The position numbers and the translations under genes were made by a program. From the NCBI RefSeq assembly GCF_002006355.2, contig NZ_CP096980.1, forward strand, positions 2,604,001 through 2,668,000: a DNA stretch of 64,000 nucleotides. Reading direction: 5' to 3'. How positions within the stretch are numbered: the first letter of the stretch is position 1; each line of letters starts with the position of its first letter. Below the pieces are notes generated by a model, which made no database searches, was not told the DNA's origin, and saw only the letters and a program-made list of their open reading frames with translations. This document shows positions 53,501-62,044 of the stretch, piece by piece. Source of the stretch: Clostridium felsineum DSM 794 (GTDB lineage: Bacteria > Bacillota > Clostridia > Clostridiales > Clostridiaceae).

Positions 53501-54922
53501 TTAAAATTTAAGATATATAAATGGATTATATGTTCCTTTTATTAAATAAGAAATGCATATAAAGAACAAACCTAATACTGCAATAGGATATATTCCATTT
53601 AATATTTTATAGCCAGGTGCCTTCTCAAAAACAAGTTTATTTACTTTTTTAGCAATAGGCATTGATAGTATAATTCCAGCTATAAATATAATTGCATTTT
53701 CTTTGATGAACATGAAGGTGTAATTACTCCAAAAAGAATTACCTGCTAAACCAAACATAGAAGAAACATATTTACCCGCTTGTATTAAATTGGTTGATCT
53801 AAATAAAACCCATCCAAGATTTATTACAAAAAGAGCGTATATATGCTTAATTACAGGATGTATTTTTAAATCATCAAATGAGAATACCTTCTCAAGGGCA
53901 ATAAATACAAAATTTAAGAATCCCCACATTATAAAGGTCCATTCTGCACCATGCCATACACCTGTACTAACCCATACTATAAATAAATTTCTTATAAGCT
54001 TATCTTTGTTATCAACTCTTGAACCACCGAGTGGAATGTAAATATAATCTCTAAACCAAGAACTCAAAGATATATGCCATCTTCTCCAAAATTCTGTTAT
54101 GGATTTTGATATATATGGATAATCAAAGTTTTCATCAATTTTAAATCCAAACATAAGTCCAAGACCTATAACCATATCTGAATATCCTGAGAAATCAAAA
54201 AATATTTGTAGTGTGTATGCGATAGATCCTAGCCAAGCTAAAGTAACTGGTACTGATCCATTTGAACTCATTGTAAAAACTTTATCAGCTATAACTGCAA
54301 CACTGTTTGATATTATAACCTTTTTACCTAAACCAGTAAGAAATCTACAACATCCTACAGAAAATTTTTGCCAACTATGTTCCCTATTCTTTATTTGTTC
54401 TCCAACTTTAACATAACGTGAAATAGGTCCTGAAATAACTTCTGGGAAGAAGGCTATATACAATCCAATATTTAAAGGATTTTTTTCTGCTTGCACTTTA
54501 TTTCTATAAACATCTACCACATATGATATTGACTTAAATGTAAAATAAGATATACCTATAGGAAGTGCTATACTAGGAATAGTAAGCTTATGCCCACCTA
54601 CTTGATTTATGTTTTTTACAACAAAGCCTAAATATTTAAATACAAATAACATACCGAGATTATACGCACAGGTTACAAATACAATAAATTTAGGAGCAAA
54701 TTTTCTTTCCCTAAATTTCCCCACTAAGAGACCCAAAATATAATTTACAATTATGGATATAACCATAGTTCCTAAGAAACCAAAATCACCCCATGCATAG
54801 AAAACCAAACTTGCCAAAAGTAAAACTACATTCTGTAATCTTCTTGAAAAAGAACAAATATAGTACAAAAGCAAGACTGCTGGGAAAAAGTAAAATAAAA
54901 AAACAATACTTGAAAATAACAC
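53501..54922 (-). CDS. MBOAT O-acyltransferase (AlgI/DltB-like)
   Basis: A 473-aa multi-pass protein with about 10-11 helices. YFTFKSISYVVDVYR, FFPEVISGPISRY and EFWRRWHISLSSWFRDYIYIPLGG are the AlgI signatures, and the catalytic histidine lies in TGVWHGAEWTFIMWG. It would move acetyl groups across the membrane for attachment to an exported glycan. The upstream gene (55258) is separated by 335 bases, so this gene may have its own promoter. Confidence 0.92.
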   Translation of the reverse strand: MLFSSIVFLFYFFPAVLLLYYICSFSRRLQNVVLLLASLVFYAWGDFGFLGTMVISIIVNYILGLLVGKFRERKFAPKFIVFVTCAYNLGMLFVFKYLGFVVKNINQVGGHKLTIPSIALPIGISYFTFKSISYVVDVYRNKVQAEKNPLNIGLYIAFFPEVISGPISRYVKVGEQIKNREHSWQKFSVGCCRFLTGLGKKVIISNSVAVIADKVFTMSSNGSVPVTLAWLGSIAYTLQIFFDFSGYSDMVIGLGLMFGFKIDENFDYPYISKSITEFWRRWHISLSSWFRDYIYIPLGGSRVDNKDKLIRNLFIVWVSTGVWHGAEWTFIMWGFLNFVFIALEKVFSFDDLKIHPVIKHIYALFVINLGWVLFRSTNLIQAGKYVSSMFGLAGNSFWSNYTFMFIKENAIIFIAGIILSMPIAKKVNKLVFEKAPGYKILNGIYPIAVLGLFFICISYLIKGTYNPFIYLKF

Positions 54923-55257
54923 TATTTATCTCTCCTTATTATTTTTAGGTATAAGTATATGAAGTATATCGTAATCCCATTTTCACATAATTAAGTACAC
55001 TAAAATAAACTTTAAGTACTTAAAAAAATTGTGATTTTAAGCTTGCTTTATTACGTTTTATTCTACAATAAATTATCCAATCGGAGCCAATTTGATTACT
55101 GCCAAACTCTCCTTTAACTTTAGATTAAATATTGATTTGCCAACTTTATATTTTGAAAAGTTGTCTTCATACACAAAATATTTGTCGCACTTTTAAATTT
55201 TCACCCTTTTAAAGGATAAATTTTAAACACTGCAGTTAGATTTTCCTTTAAAACTTG
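54923..55257. other. Intergenic stretch within the exopolysaccharide locus
   Basis: 335 bases of AT-rich sequence between the acetylation pair and the synthase pair. I see no ORF or terminator; only a weak palindrome CTTTAAGTACTTAAA (55009-55023). It may hold the promoter of the MBOAT-DHHW genes, but no good match was found. Confidence 0.5.
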
Positions 55258-56355
55258 CTATGACTCATTATCTTCAGCGAATCTTTTTCTCCAAAACATA
55301 AATAAACCACCAAATGCTGCAAATATTACAACAAAAAGAATTCTTATAGTGTTCATTGTATATCCACTTAAAATAAATTTATAAAATCCGGTCATCAAAC
55401 TTGGTACTTTGGAAGGATCAGGCAAGCTTTTTCCCTTAACACTTAAAGTCCAAGAATTATAGAGTCTCACTCTCTTAATTTCTGCTAAATTATTATTTAT
55501 AAGCACAAGTATACTTATATTTTGAGGCTTTACTCTCTTATTTATTATAAGTCTACCTTCATTTGTTATCTTAATTCCATCTACTGGATTTTCAATACTA
55601 TATTTAATATTTTTAGTATCCAATTTAGGAGCTGTTGCCTTATATAGTGATATTGACTCACCTAAAACAGGTATTTGAACATCAGAATCTCCTGATAATT
55701 CAAAATCAGTCTTACCGTCTTCGTATATATCACCAGATTTACCAAGTAAACCCACTGAGTTTATCTCAAAATCTTTTGATTCATTTTCTTGCATAGTTGC
55801 TACTAGTGCCCAAGAAGCTACATTTGTAAGCTCGTATTTTGTTTTATCTTTAACATTACCATCTACTTGCAAATTTTCTAAAGGTATATATACTTTTCCT
55901 GAGAAGCCTTTGGGAACTTCAAATTCTCCATAAGCCGTTCTAACTCTTTTCACCAAATTACTTCCATCTTGCTTCATCATTACAAAACCATTATCAGAAA
56001 CAGCAATTTTTGTACCATCCTGCAATTGTGAAACAAAATTCATTAATATGGCATCTTTAGATTTATTCTTAATATTGAAGGAAAATTCACCACTATTTGA
56101 CCAATTAGCACTTATTACCTTATATATAACTGATGAATAATATCCTTTTTTTAACTTCTGTGAATTAGCAGTAACCTCTATTGAATCACCAGCTGCATTA
56201 GGTGTAATTTTTGTATTTGCATTACCTGCAATTTTAGTATCTTCTAAAGAAAGATTAGCTGCACGCATTGGTCTTGCAAATATACTGCTACCAGTAATTA
56301 AAAATATCACAGAAAAAGATACTAATAATTTTCTGCATACTTTATTAAAAGCCAT
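55258..56355 (-). CDS. Secreted, membrane-anchored partner of the cellulose-type synthase
   Basis: A 365-aa protein with an N-terminal signal peptide (about 8-27), a large extracytoplasmic beta-rich part (about 30-325), and a C-terminal membrane helix (FILSGYTMNTIRILFVVIFAAFGGLFMFW) with a short basic tail. Position and topology fit a BcsB/CcsB-like subunit that guides the glycan out, but it is only half the size of proteobacterial BcsB and I see no sequence motif. It follows the synthase by 14 bases, so they are coupled. Confidence 0.65.
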   Translation of the reverse strand: MAFNKVCRKLLVSFSVIFLITGSSIFARPMRAANLSLEDTKIAGNANTKITPNAAGDSIEVTANSQKLKKGYYSSVIYKVISANWSNSGEFSFNIKNKSKDAILMNFVSQLQDGTKIAVSDNGFVMMKQDGSNLVKRVRTAYGEFEVPKGFSGKVYIPLENLQVDGNVKDKTKYELTNVASWALVATMQENESKDFEINSVGLLGKSGDIYEDGKTDFELSGDSDVQIPVLGESISLYKATAPKLDTKNIKYSIENPVDGIKITNEGRLIINKRVKPQNISILVLINNNLAEIKRVRLYNSWTLSVKGKSLPDPSKVPSLMTGFYKFILSGYTMNTIRILFVVIFAAFGGLFMFWRKRFAEDNES

Positions 56356-56369
56356 GTTATACCTCCATT

Positions 56370-58679
56370 TTACAAATATGCCATTTCATTGAGCTCATCA
56401 GAAGGGCCTGCCTTCTTTTTCTTTTTAATCTCTATTTTCTTCATAGTTTCATATTCATTTGCCCAATTATTTAATGCTTTCTGAAGCTCTGTGTTGTCAG
56501 AAATTTCATCATAATTATCAATTCTATAAAGCTTAATAGATTCCTCAAATGGTTTTTTTGTTTTATTATTATTAGTTTCGTAATCCATCTTTTTCTCAAG
56601 TGAACACTTAAGTATAGTATCTGGCAAAATAGAAATATTAATATGCTTTACATTGTTATATTGAGAAGCAGTTTTTATAAGTGCATATGCATAATCAAAA
56701 TTTATAATTTCTAATTCTCCACATTCTCTGGATTCTAATTTTTTTCTTATCTCAAGTCTTGGATGCTTTCTATTAAATTGATTAACCTTTTTACTTCTAG
56801 TTAAAACATTAAGTCTTATATCATCAAATATACTATTACTTTTACTAATGTATTTAGGAAGTACAGGTGGTCTATCATATATTACATAAAGAAGTTGCTT
56901 GTAATTTTCTTCTGAAATATCAATTATTTTAAAAGCATATTTCCATTTATCTTGAAGCCTATCTACATGAACAACCTCTGCTTCAAAAGTACAAGAATAC
57001 CTGTCTGTATCAAGCTTAATTTCAACTGAATTATTTTCGTATACATCTATTGGTGCATCTAAAACAACTGAAACTCCGCCCTCAGAAATATCTTTTGTTT
57101 TACCTTTTACTTCTACGCCTTTTTTATTAATGCTACAATCTATGCTAACGTTAGCTCTCTCAGATTTTCTATGTGGAGTTCTACCAAGCATAAAGAATAC
57201 TGACATTAATATATTATATAAATTAGCTATTAACCAAAATAATACCACCGAATACGCTAAAGTATCTTTTGTAAAAATTAATCTAAAACAATTTATTATT
57301 CCAAGAAAAGATAAAATTACAAGAATAATATGAGGAATTGCTTTCTTCCTCTGATAAGACTTGTCACTAACTGCCCCACCTTTTCTGGTTACAGCAAATT
57401 TGTTCTGTGATATTCCTATAGTTTCTAAAATTACTGGTAATATTAGCGAAGGAAACAAAATAGTATCATATATACTTGTCCATTTGTTAGTTCTTATATT
57501 TTTTGATAATCCTTTAAGAGATGCATTTGTTAATAAATACATTGGAAGCCAAAATACAAGAACCTGCCATAAATTACACTTAACAACTATTACTCCAAAT
57601 ACGGAAAATAGTATAGGTGAAAGAATATATATAAGCCTTTTTATTCCAGAAAACCAATATGAAATAGATGATAAGTAATTTAACTTTTGCTTTAAAGTTA
57701 AGCCTTTTATCATAAGTATGTTCAAACGCTTTCCTGTTTGTATACATCCTCTAGCCCATCTTTCACGCTGTTTTACAAGTCCTTTTAAGTCTTCTGGTGC
57801 TAAACCTGATGCGTGTATTTCATCTATTGCATAACAATGATATCCTTTGCTTTCAATATATATTCCTGTTGCAAAGTCTTCAGTTATTGCTTCTGTATAG
57901 AATCCTCCAACATCATTCAATGCTTGTCTAGCTATTACAGTATTAGTACCACCATAAATTACAGAATTAGTCTTATTCCTTGAAACTTGAATATCTCTAT
58001 AAAAATAATCTTGCTCATTTGGTATTCTATTTTCTGAAAACAAATTATATTGGAATAAATCAGGATTGTAAAAACTTTGAGGGGTCTGAATAAATCCAAC
58101 CTTTTCTTCTGTAAGAAAATATGGTACACATGCCATTAAAAAGTCATGCATAGGAATCATATCAGCATCAAAGGTTGCAATCAATGGTGATTTTGAATGT
58201 GCCATGGCATTATTTAAGTTACCTGCCTTTGAACCTTTTCTCTCAGTTCTTGTTATGTAGTTTATTCCCATATGATCAGCAAGTTCTTTCATTTCAGGTC
58301 TATTACCATCGTCACATAAATAAATATGTACTTTTTTCTTATCAGGATAGTCCATGTTGACACATCCGTTTATTGTTTTATACAACAATTCTCTAGGTTC
58401 ATTGTAAGTAGCAATAAAAACATCAACATCTGGAAATAAGTCTTCTGAAACCTTTGGTCTTTCAGGCTGTTCTATGCTAGACATATTGTAAAAGTGAACT
58501 GCTGCCTCAAACATACCCATTATTTCAACAACTAAAAGTATTATTGCAGCCACAAGAGATACTATTGTACCTCCTAAAGGTAATGTGCAAGTAATTCTCC
58601 ATATAAGATAAATTATAGTAAAGATTACTGTGCAGCAAATTAAAATTCTTTCATTACTCTTTTGCTTCTTCAATTTCAT
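56370..58679 (-). CDS. Cellulose synthase-like catalytic subunit (BcsA type) with PilZ domain
   Basis: A 769-aa processive family 2 glycosyltransferase. Two membrane helices at 12-60, the catalytic domain with CDDGNR (122-127), the DxD site Asp171-Asp173, TED (266-268) and QRERW (304-308), then five or six helices and a PilZ domain at about 502-600 with the c-di-GMP motif Arg504-xxx-Arg508 and Asp530-x-Ser532-xx-Gly535. About 130 extra residues follow. The set fits cyclic-di-GMP-activated cellulose synthesis, as in the C. difficile ccs locus. The glycan may not be cellulose itself. Confidence 0.88.
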   Translation of the reverse strand: MKLKKQKSNERILICCTVIFTIIYLIWRITCTLPLGGTIVSLVAAIILLVVEIMGMFEAAVHFYNMSSIEQPERPKVSEDLFPDVDVFIATYNEPRELLYKTINGCVNMDYPDKKKVHIYLCDDGNRPEMKELADHMGINYITRTERKGSKAGNLNNAMAHSKSPLIATFDADMIPMHDFLMACVPYFLTEEKVGFIQTPQSFYNPDLFQYNLFSENRIPNEQDYFYRDIQVSRNKTNSVIYGGTNTVIARQALNDVGGFYTEAITEDFATGIYIESKGYHCYAIDEIHASGLAPEDLKGLVKQRERWARGCIQTGKRLNILMIKGLTLKQKLNYLSSISYWFSGIKRLIYILSPILFSVFGVIVVKCNLWQVLVFWLPMYLLTNASLKGLSKNIRTNKWTSIYDTILFPSLILPVILETIGISQNKFAVTRKGGAVSDKSYQRKKAIPHIILVILSFLGIINCFRLIFTKDTLAYSVVLFWLIANLYNILMSVFFMLGRTPHRKSERANVSIDCSINKKGVEVKGKTKDISEGGVSVVLDAPIDVYENNSVEIKLDTDRYSCTFEAEVVHVDRLQDKWKYAFKIIDISEENYKQLLYVIYDRPPVLPKYISKSNSIFDDIRLNVLTRSKKVNQFNRKHPRLEIRKKLESRECGELEIINFDYAYALIKTASQYNNVKHINISILPDTILKCSLEKKMDYETNNNKTKKPFEESIKLYRIDNYDEISDNTELQKALNNWANEYETMKKIEIKKKKKAGPSDELNEMAYL

Positions 58680-59053
58680 AATTCACTCTAGTTTTCAGTT
58701 TATACATATCAGTAATATCTAAAAACCAAAAGTTCCCACCTTTCGTTTGTTTGCTCAATGTTTTTTAATAAAACCTCAATTTTATAAATAAAAATTTAAT
58801 AATCAAATAAAAAAAACCTTATAAAAGTAGCCACCTTAACTAAATTCCTCAGTTTAAATCCCACAATAGATAGTTAAGTTAGACACCCTATAATTAAGAG
58901 CAAATTTTTAGTTCTGTTAACATTTTTAGTATTTTCAACAATATTTATCATTTCTATCTTCCATCTAGGTATTAATATTCAAATCGTGATTTTTAAATAT
59001 TTTTATTTTATCTTTTTTATTCAACTATTTTTTATTTGAGCAAATTCAATTTT
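58680..59053. other. Leader region of the synthase operon
   Basis: 374 bases upstream of the synthase gene. On the minus strand CTTAACT (58884-58878) and AGTTAAG (58842-58836) enclose a segment with GGGATTTAAACTGAGG (58861-58846), suggesting a structured 5' leader. It recalls part of the c-di-GMP-II aptamer core but the conserved 5' part is missing. Nothing else is recognised. Confidence 0.35.
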
Positions 59054-59317
59054 TTAAGTTTTTTGTAAATTGTTACTATTCATACTCACATAAGGGTTGT
59101 CCTTCTTGTTTAATTTCAATATTTCTTTAAGGGTTAATCCTGTAGCGTTGCATATTCCTGCAACTTCATCTCCATAAACTTTACGAGAGTTATTGTTAAG
59201 TATTTCAGTAAATACATGTTTATTTATTCCAGCTTTGCTTGCAAGTATGTTTGGGTTAATAAAATTATCCTGCATATACTTCTTCAATTCAATCTTAAAT
59301 TGCTCGTCAAATGTCAT
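59054..59317 (-). CDS. Small HTH (XRE-like) DNA-binding protein
   Basis: An 87-aa protein. A helix-turn-helix is visible at about 20-60 (NPNILASKAGINKHVFTEILNNNSRKVYGDEVAGICNATGLTLKEIL), a Cro/C1-like arrangement. The ATG at 59317 follows a run of seven G (GAAGGGGGGGACATAAT), a strong if unusual ribosome site; the longer frame to 59353 is rejected. It is divergent from another XRE gene, and TTGTTGAAT direct repeats lie in between. Mutual or self-repression is likely. Confidence 0.65.
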   Translation of the reverse strand: MTFDEQFKIELKKYMQDNFINPNILASKAGINKHVFTEILNNNSRKVYGDEVAGICNATGLTLKEILKLNKKDNPYVSMNSNNLQKT

Positions 59318-59340
59318 ATTATGTCCCCCCCTTCTAAAAA

Positions 59341-59440
59341 TTGTTGAATACAATAATATAATACTCTAAAATTTGCTGTTTTTCAATATTTTTTCGTTAT
59401 TTTGTTGAATTTATGTTGACATTGAATATTTGAGTAGATT
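59341..59440. promoter_or_regulatory. Divergent promoter region with TTGTTGAAT direct repeats
   Basis: TTGTTGAAT occurs at 59341-59349 and 59402-59410. Rightward, TTGACA (59415-59420), an 18-base spacer and TAAAAT (59439-59444) form the promoter of the XRE gene at 59469. The repeats are good candidates for operators of one of the two flanking HTH proteins. Confidence 0.5.
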
Positions 59441-59468
59441 AAAATAATGGAATGGAGGTGATTTTTAA

Positions 59469-59825
59469 ATGTTTAAGCATGAAATAGGCCGCAAATTAAA
59501 GGCAGCTCGCGAAAACGCAAATTTAAAACAATCCGAAGTAGCCAAAATAATTGGTTCTACTTTTCAAAAAATAAGTAGTTTCGAAACAGGACGTACACGT
59601 GTTGATCTTGAAACTTTAATTAGGCTATGTGAAATTTATAATGTTGATGCCGATTATATCCTATCTACAGATCAAAAAAATTCAAATAACATAACTTTAA
59701 AACCAGAAGAATCAAATTTAATAATAAAACTTCGTCAATTACCCGATTCTGTGAAAGAAGATATTACAGATTTTGTAAATATGAAATACAATAAACTCAC
59801 TATTTCTTTTTTAAAAAACAAGTAA
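59469..59825 (+). CDS. XRE-family transcriptional regulator (SinR/SlrR-like)
   Basis: A 118-aa regulator with a canonical HTH_3 domain at 6-60 (IGRKLKAARENANLKQSEVAKIIGSTFQKISSFETGRTRVDLETLIRLCEIYNVDADYIL) and a short C-terminal helical tail for dimerisation. GGAGGTGATTTTTA precedes the ATG. Divergent from the small HTH gene. Targets unknown; position next to the exopolysaccharide locus makes biofilm control, as with SinR in Bacillus, a reasonable guess only. Confidence 0.85.
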   Translation: MFKHEIGRKLKAARENANLKQSEVAKIIGSTFQKISSFETGRTRVDLETLIRLCEIYNVDADYILSTDQKNSNNITLKPEESNLIIKLRQLPDSVKEDITDFVNMKYNKLTISFLKNK

Positions 59826-60017
59826 AGACACTTTTTATTATTTTTTTCGTTTTAATATTACATAAGTTTATATGTTTTTTTTATTTTTGCACTATTTCGT
59901 TTTGTTTTTATTATTAATTTTAACATACATTAAAATTTTTCGCACTAATTAAAATATTAATATTTTTGTTTAAATAAAATTGTGATCGTATTCATTTTAA
60001 AATATTTATCGCAAAAT

Positions 60018-60058
60018 ATAATCAGCGAGAATTTCTTATAAAAATTCTCGCTGATTAT
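60018..60058. terminator. Bidirectional terminator
   Basis: ATAATCAGCGAGAATTT and its exact reverse complement form a 17-bp stem with a 7-base loop, 43 bases past the TPR-regulator stop on the minus strand and about 190 bases past the XRE stop on the plus strand. The rest of 59826-60017 is AT-rich without a recognisable feature. Confidence 0.85.
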
Positions 60059-60101
60059 ATTTTTTATTTTAATTAACTTTACTAAGATACCTATTATTTA
60101 T

Positions 60102-61196
60102 TTAAACTTTAGCATACCTTTTATTAAGCCTCTCTATCTCTTCAATTACATTTTTAAATGCTACATCATCTCTGAGTAAGTCAAAATCTTTTTCCTCTAA
60201 AGTTTTTAGTACAGATTCATACATATTTATTTTCACATCAACCTCATGATCTTTTATCTCATCAAAACAATCTATAGAGGCTAAATTTTGAGGTTTATTT
60301 ATATTAGTTCTCTTCATAAAATCTAGCATTCTATTTATAGCTTCCATTGACTTTTTCTTTTCATTAAATTTCAAATATACCTTAGCAAAATACATGTGAT
60401 AAAAGCTTAAACCAGTTACAAAATCTCCGTGAGGCGAAAATGCTTCTTTTATATTTAATAGTAGACTGTAATACCTATCTATTTTTTCTAAGTTTTTTTC
60501 TTTTTCATAAGTTTCACATATTCCCATACAACATGTAGTAGAATAAACCATATTTCTATAAAAATCTGTTTGATATATTTCTCGTGCTTTTTTAAATTCA
60601 TTTTTTGCGGAATAAAGATTTGCAAGTGCAATATTAGGATTAAGCTCACCTTTATTCATTCTATTTAATGCTTTTTCAGCTTTATCAAACTCTCCAAGTG
60701 AACTATACAATACACCCATCTGATAAAGAGCTTGTTCAATCAAATGAGATTTATTTGAATTTTCTATTATATCCTCAAATATTTCAATACAATACTTTTT
60801 CATTTCTTTTTCATCCATAGCATAAGAATACATGTAAAATAATGCTGCTATTTTTAATTTCAAGTCATAACAACAATTATATTTTTTCACATATTTATTG
60901 CTTATATTTATAGCCTTTTCTATATTACCAGTTGCAAACAAGGTTTGACACTCTTCAAATATAGTTTTTATTTCTTTTTTTGAAAGCTCAATTTTGTAAC
61001 TTAAAAGAAAATCTATTGAAACTCCAAAAAAATGTGCAAGCTTAGGTAATAATGTTATATCTGGATATGAGGTGCTACTCTCCCACTTTGATACTGCCGC
61101 TGTAGATACACCCATAAAAGTCCCAATCTCATCTTGAGTTATGCCTCTATCCCTTCTTAATTTTGATATAACTTCTCCTATTTGTAATCTATTCAA
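60102..61196 (-). CDS. HTH-TPR regulator (RRNPP-like)
   Basis: A 364-aa protein with an N-terminal XRE domain (about 1-65: IGEVISKLRRDRGITQDEIGTFMGVSTAAVSKWESSTSYPDITLLPKLAHFFGVSIDFLL) and a long array of TPR-like helices (about 75-350, e.g. YQMGVLYSSLGEFDKAEKAL and ANLYSAKNEFKKAREIYQ). This is the build of peptide-responsive Rap/PlcR-type regulators. The start is TTG at 61196 behind AGGAGTGATTAGA; upstream ATGs at 61250-61232 lack a ribosome site. No short pheromone ORF follows it, so peptide control is uncertain. Confidence 0.8.
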   Translation of the reverse strand: MNRLQIGEVISKLRRDRGITQDEIGTFMGVSTAAVSKWESSTSYPDITLLPKLAHFFGVSIDFLLSYKIELSKKEIKTIFEECQTLFATGNIEKAINISNKYVKKYNCCYDLKLKIAALFYMYSYAMDEKEMKKYCIEIFEDIIENSNKSHLIEQALYQMGVLYSSLGEFDKAEKALNRMNKGELNPNIALANLYSAKNEFKKAREIYQTDFYRNMVYSTTCCMGICETYEKEKNLEKIDRYYSLLLNIKEAFSPHGDFVTGLSFYHMYFAKVYLKFNEKKKSMEAINRMLDFMKRTNINKPQNLASIDCFDEIKDHEVDVKINMYESVLKTLEEKDFDLLRDDVAFKNVIEEIERLNKRYAKV

Positions 61197-61297
61197 TCTA
61201 ATCACTCCTACTAATATTTTTTGGAATTCCATGTTCATAGTATATCTCATTAAGCTTAATTTCTAAATAGAAGCATAGTTAAATTTAAAATAAAAAC

Positions 61298-61876
61298 TTA
61301 ACCATTAGTTAAATTGATAAATTCTTTGTAACTAATTATGTAAGACGGATGATATAATCCTGTTGGCTTATAAAACTCATCCTTAATATAAGTAAACCCT
61401 AATTTTTTTATAAGCTTTTCTGATGCTGTATTCTTAGGATTGTGTCCTACAAAAATTTCTTTAGCTTTTACTTCTTTGAAAGCATATTTCATAACCAATA
61501 TGCAAGCTTCCATAGCTATTCCCCTACCCCAATATTCTTCCTTCAAATGTACTCCCATCTCAAAAATCTTATTTTTAATATTATATGGATGTAGTCCACA
61601 AACCCCAACATTTTCTCCTGTAGCTTTAATGAATATAGGCCAATACTGAACTTTGTTTTCTTTGTAGGTTTCTATTTCCTTTATAAGCCTTTTTTCAATA
61701 TCTGAACTTGACATTTTGCCACTTGCTGTAATATACTTTGTAATTTTGCTATTTCCCCAAAGTTCTGTAGCATTTTTCAAATCACATCTTTTCCAAATTC
61801 CAAATCCTAATCTATCTGATACTATAAAATATTTATTATTAGCTACTTTTTCTTTATCAAAATTATTCTTAATCAT
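61298..61876 (-). CDS. GNAT acetyltransferase (RimJ/RimL-like)
   Basis: A 192-aa N-acetyltransferase. The CoA-binding strand and loop GVHLKEEYWGRGIAMEAC (about 127-144, with the R/Q-x-x-G-x-A pyrophosphate motif) and VGHNPKNTASEKLIKKLGF (158-176) are the RimJ/RimL signature. Acceptor could be a protein N-terminus, an antibiotic or a small amine; not decidable here. AGGAGGTTATTATG gives the start. Upstream is the divergent GH18 gene. Confidence 0.87.
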   Translation of the reverse strand: MIKNNFDKEKVANNKYFIVSDRLGFGIWKRCDLKNATELWGNSKITKYITASGKMSSSDIEKRLIKEIETYKENKVQYWPIFIKATGENVGVCGLHPYNIKNKIFEMGVHLKEEYWGRGIAMEACILVMKYAFKEVKAKEIFVGHNPKNTASEKLIKKLGFTYIKDEFYKPTGLYHPSYIISYKEFINLTNG

Positions 61877-62044
61877 AATAACCTCCTTTTATAAATTATA
61901 TAATTTCTATTTTATTCTCTTTATTCATCTCCTGCAATTTTCTTCTTCGTATAATTGGAAAGTATTCCGTAAGTTACCTCGTATATCTTATTGAATACTT
62001 ATACGATATATAATTATTATATAATATAAGGAGGAAAATCTATT

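Noticed and set aside
58680..59053. Possible c-di-GMP riboswitch in the synthase leader
   Set aside because: On the minus strand GGGATTTAAACTGAGG resembles part of the c-di-GMP-II core, and GAGCAAACAAACGAAAGGTGG resembles c-di-GMP-I in part, but the conserved remainder of each class is absent. A covariance search would decide.
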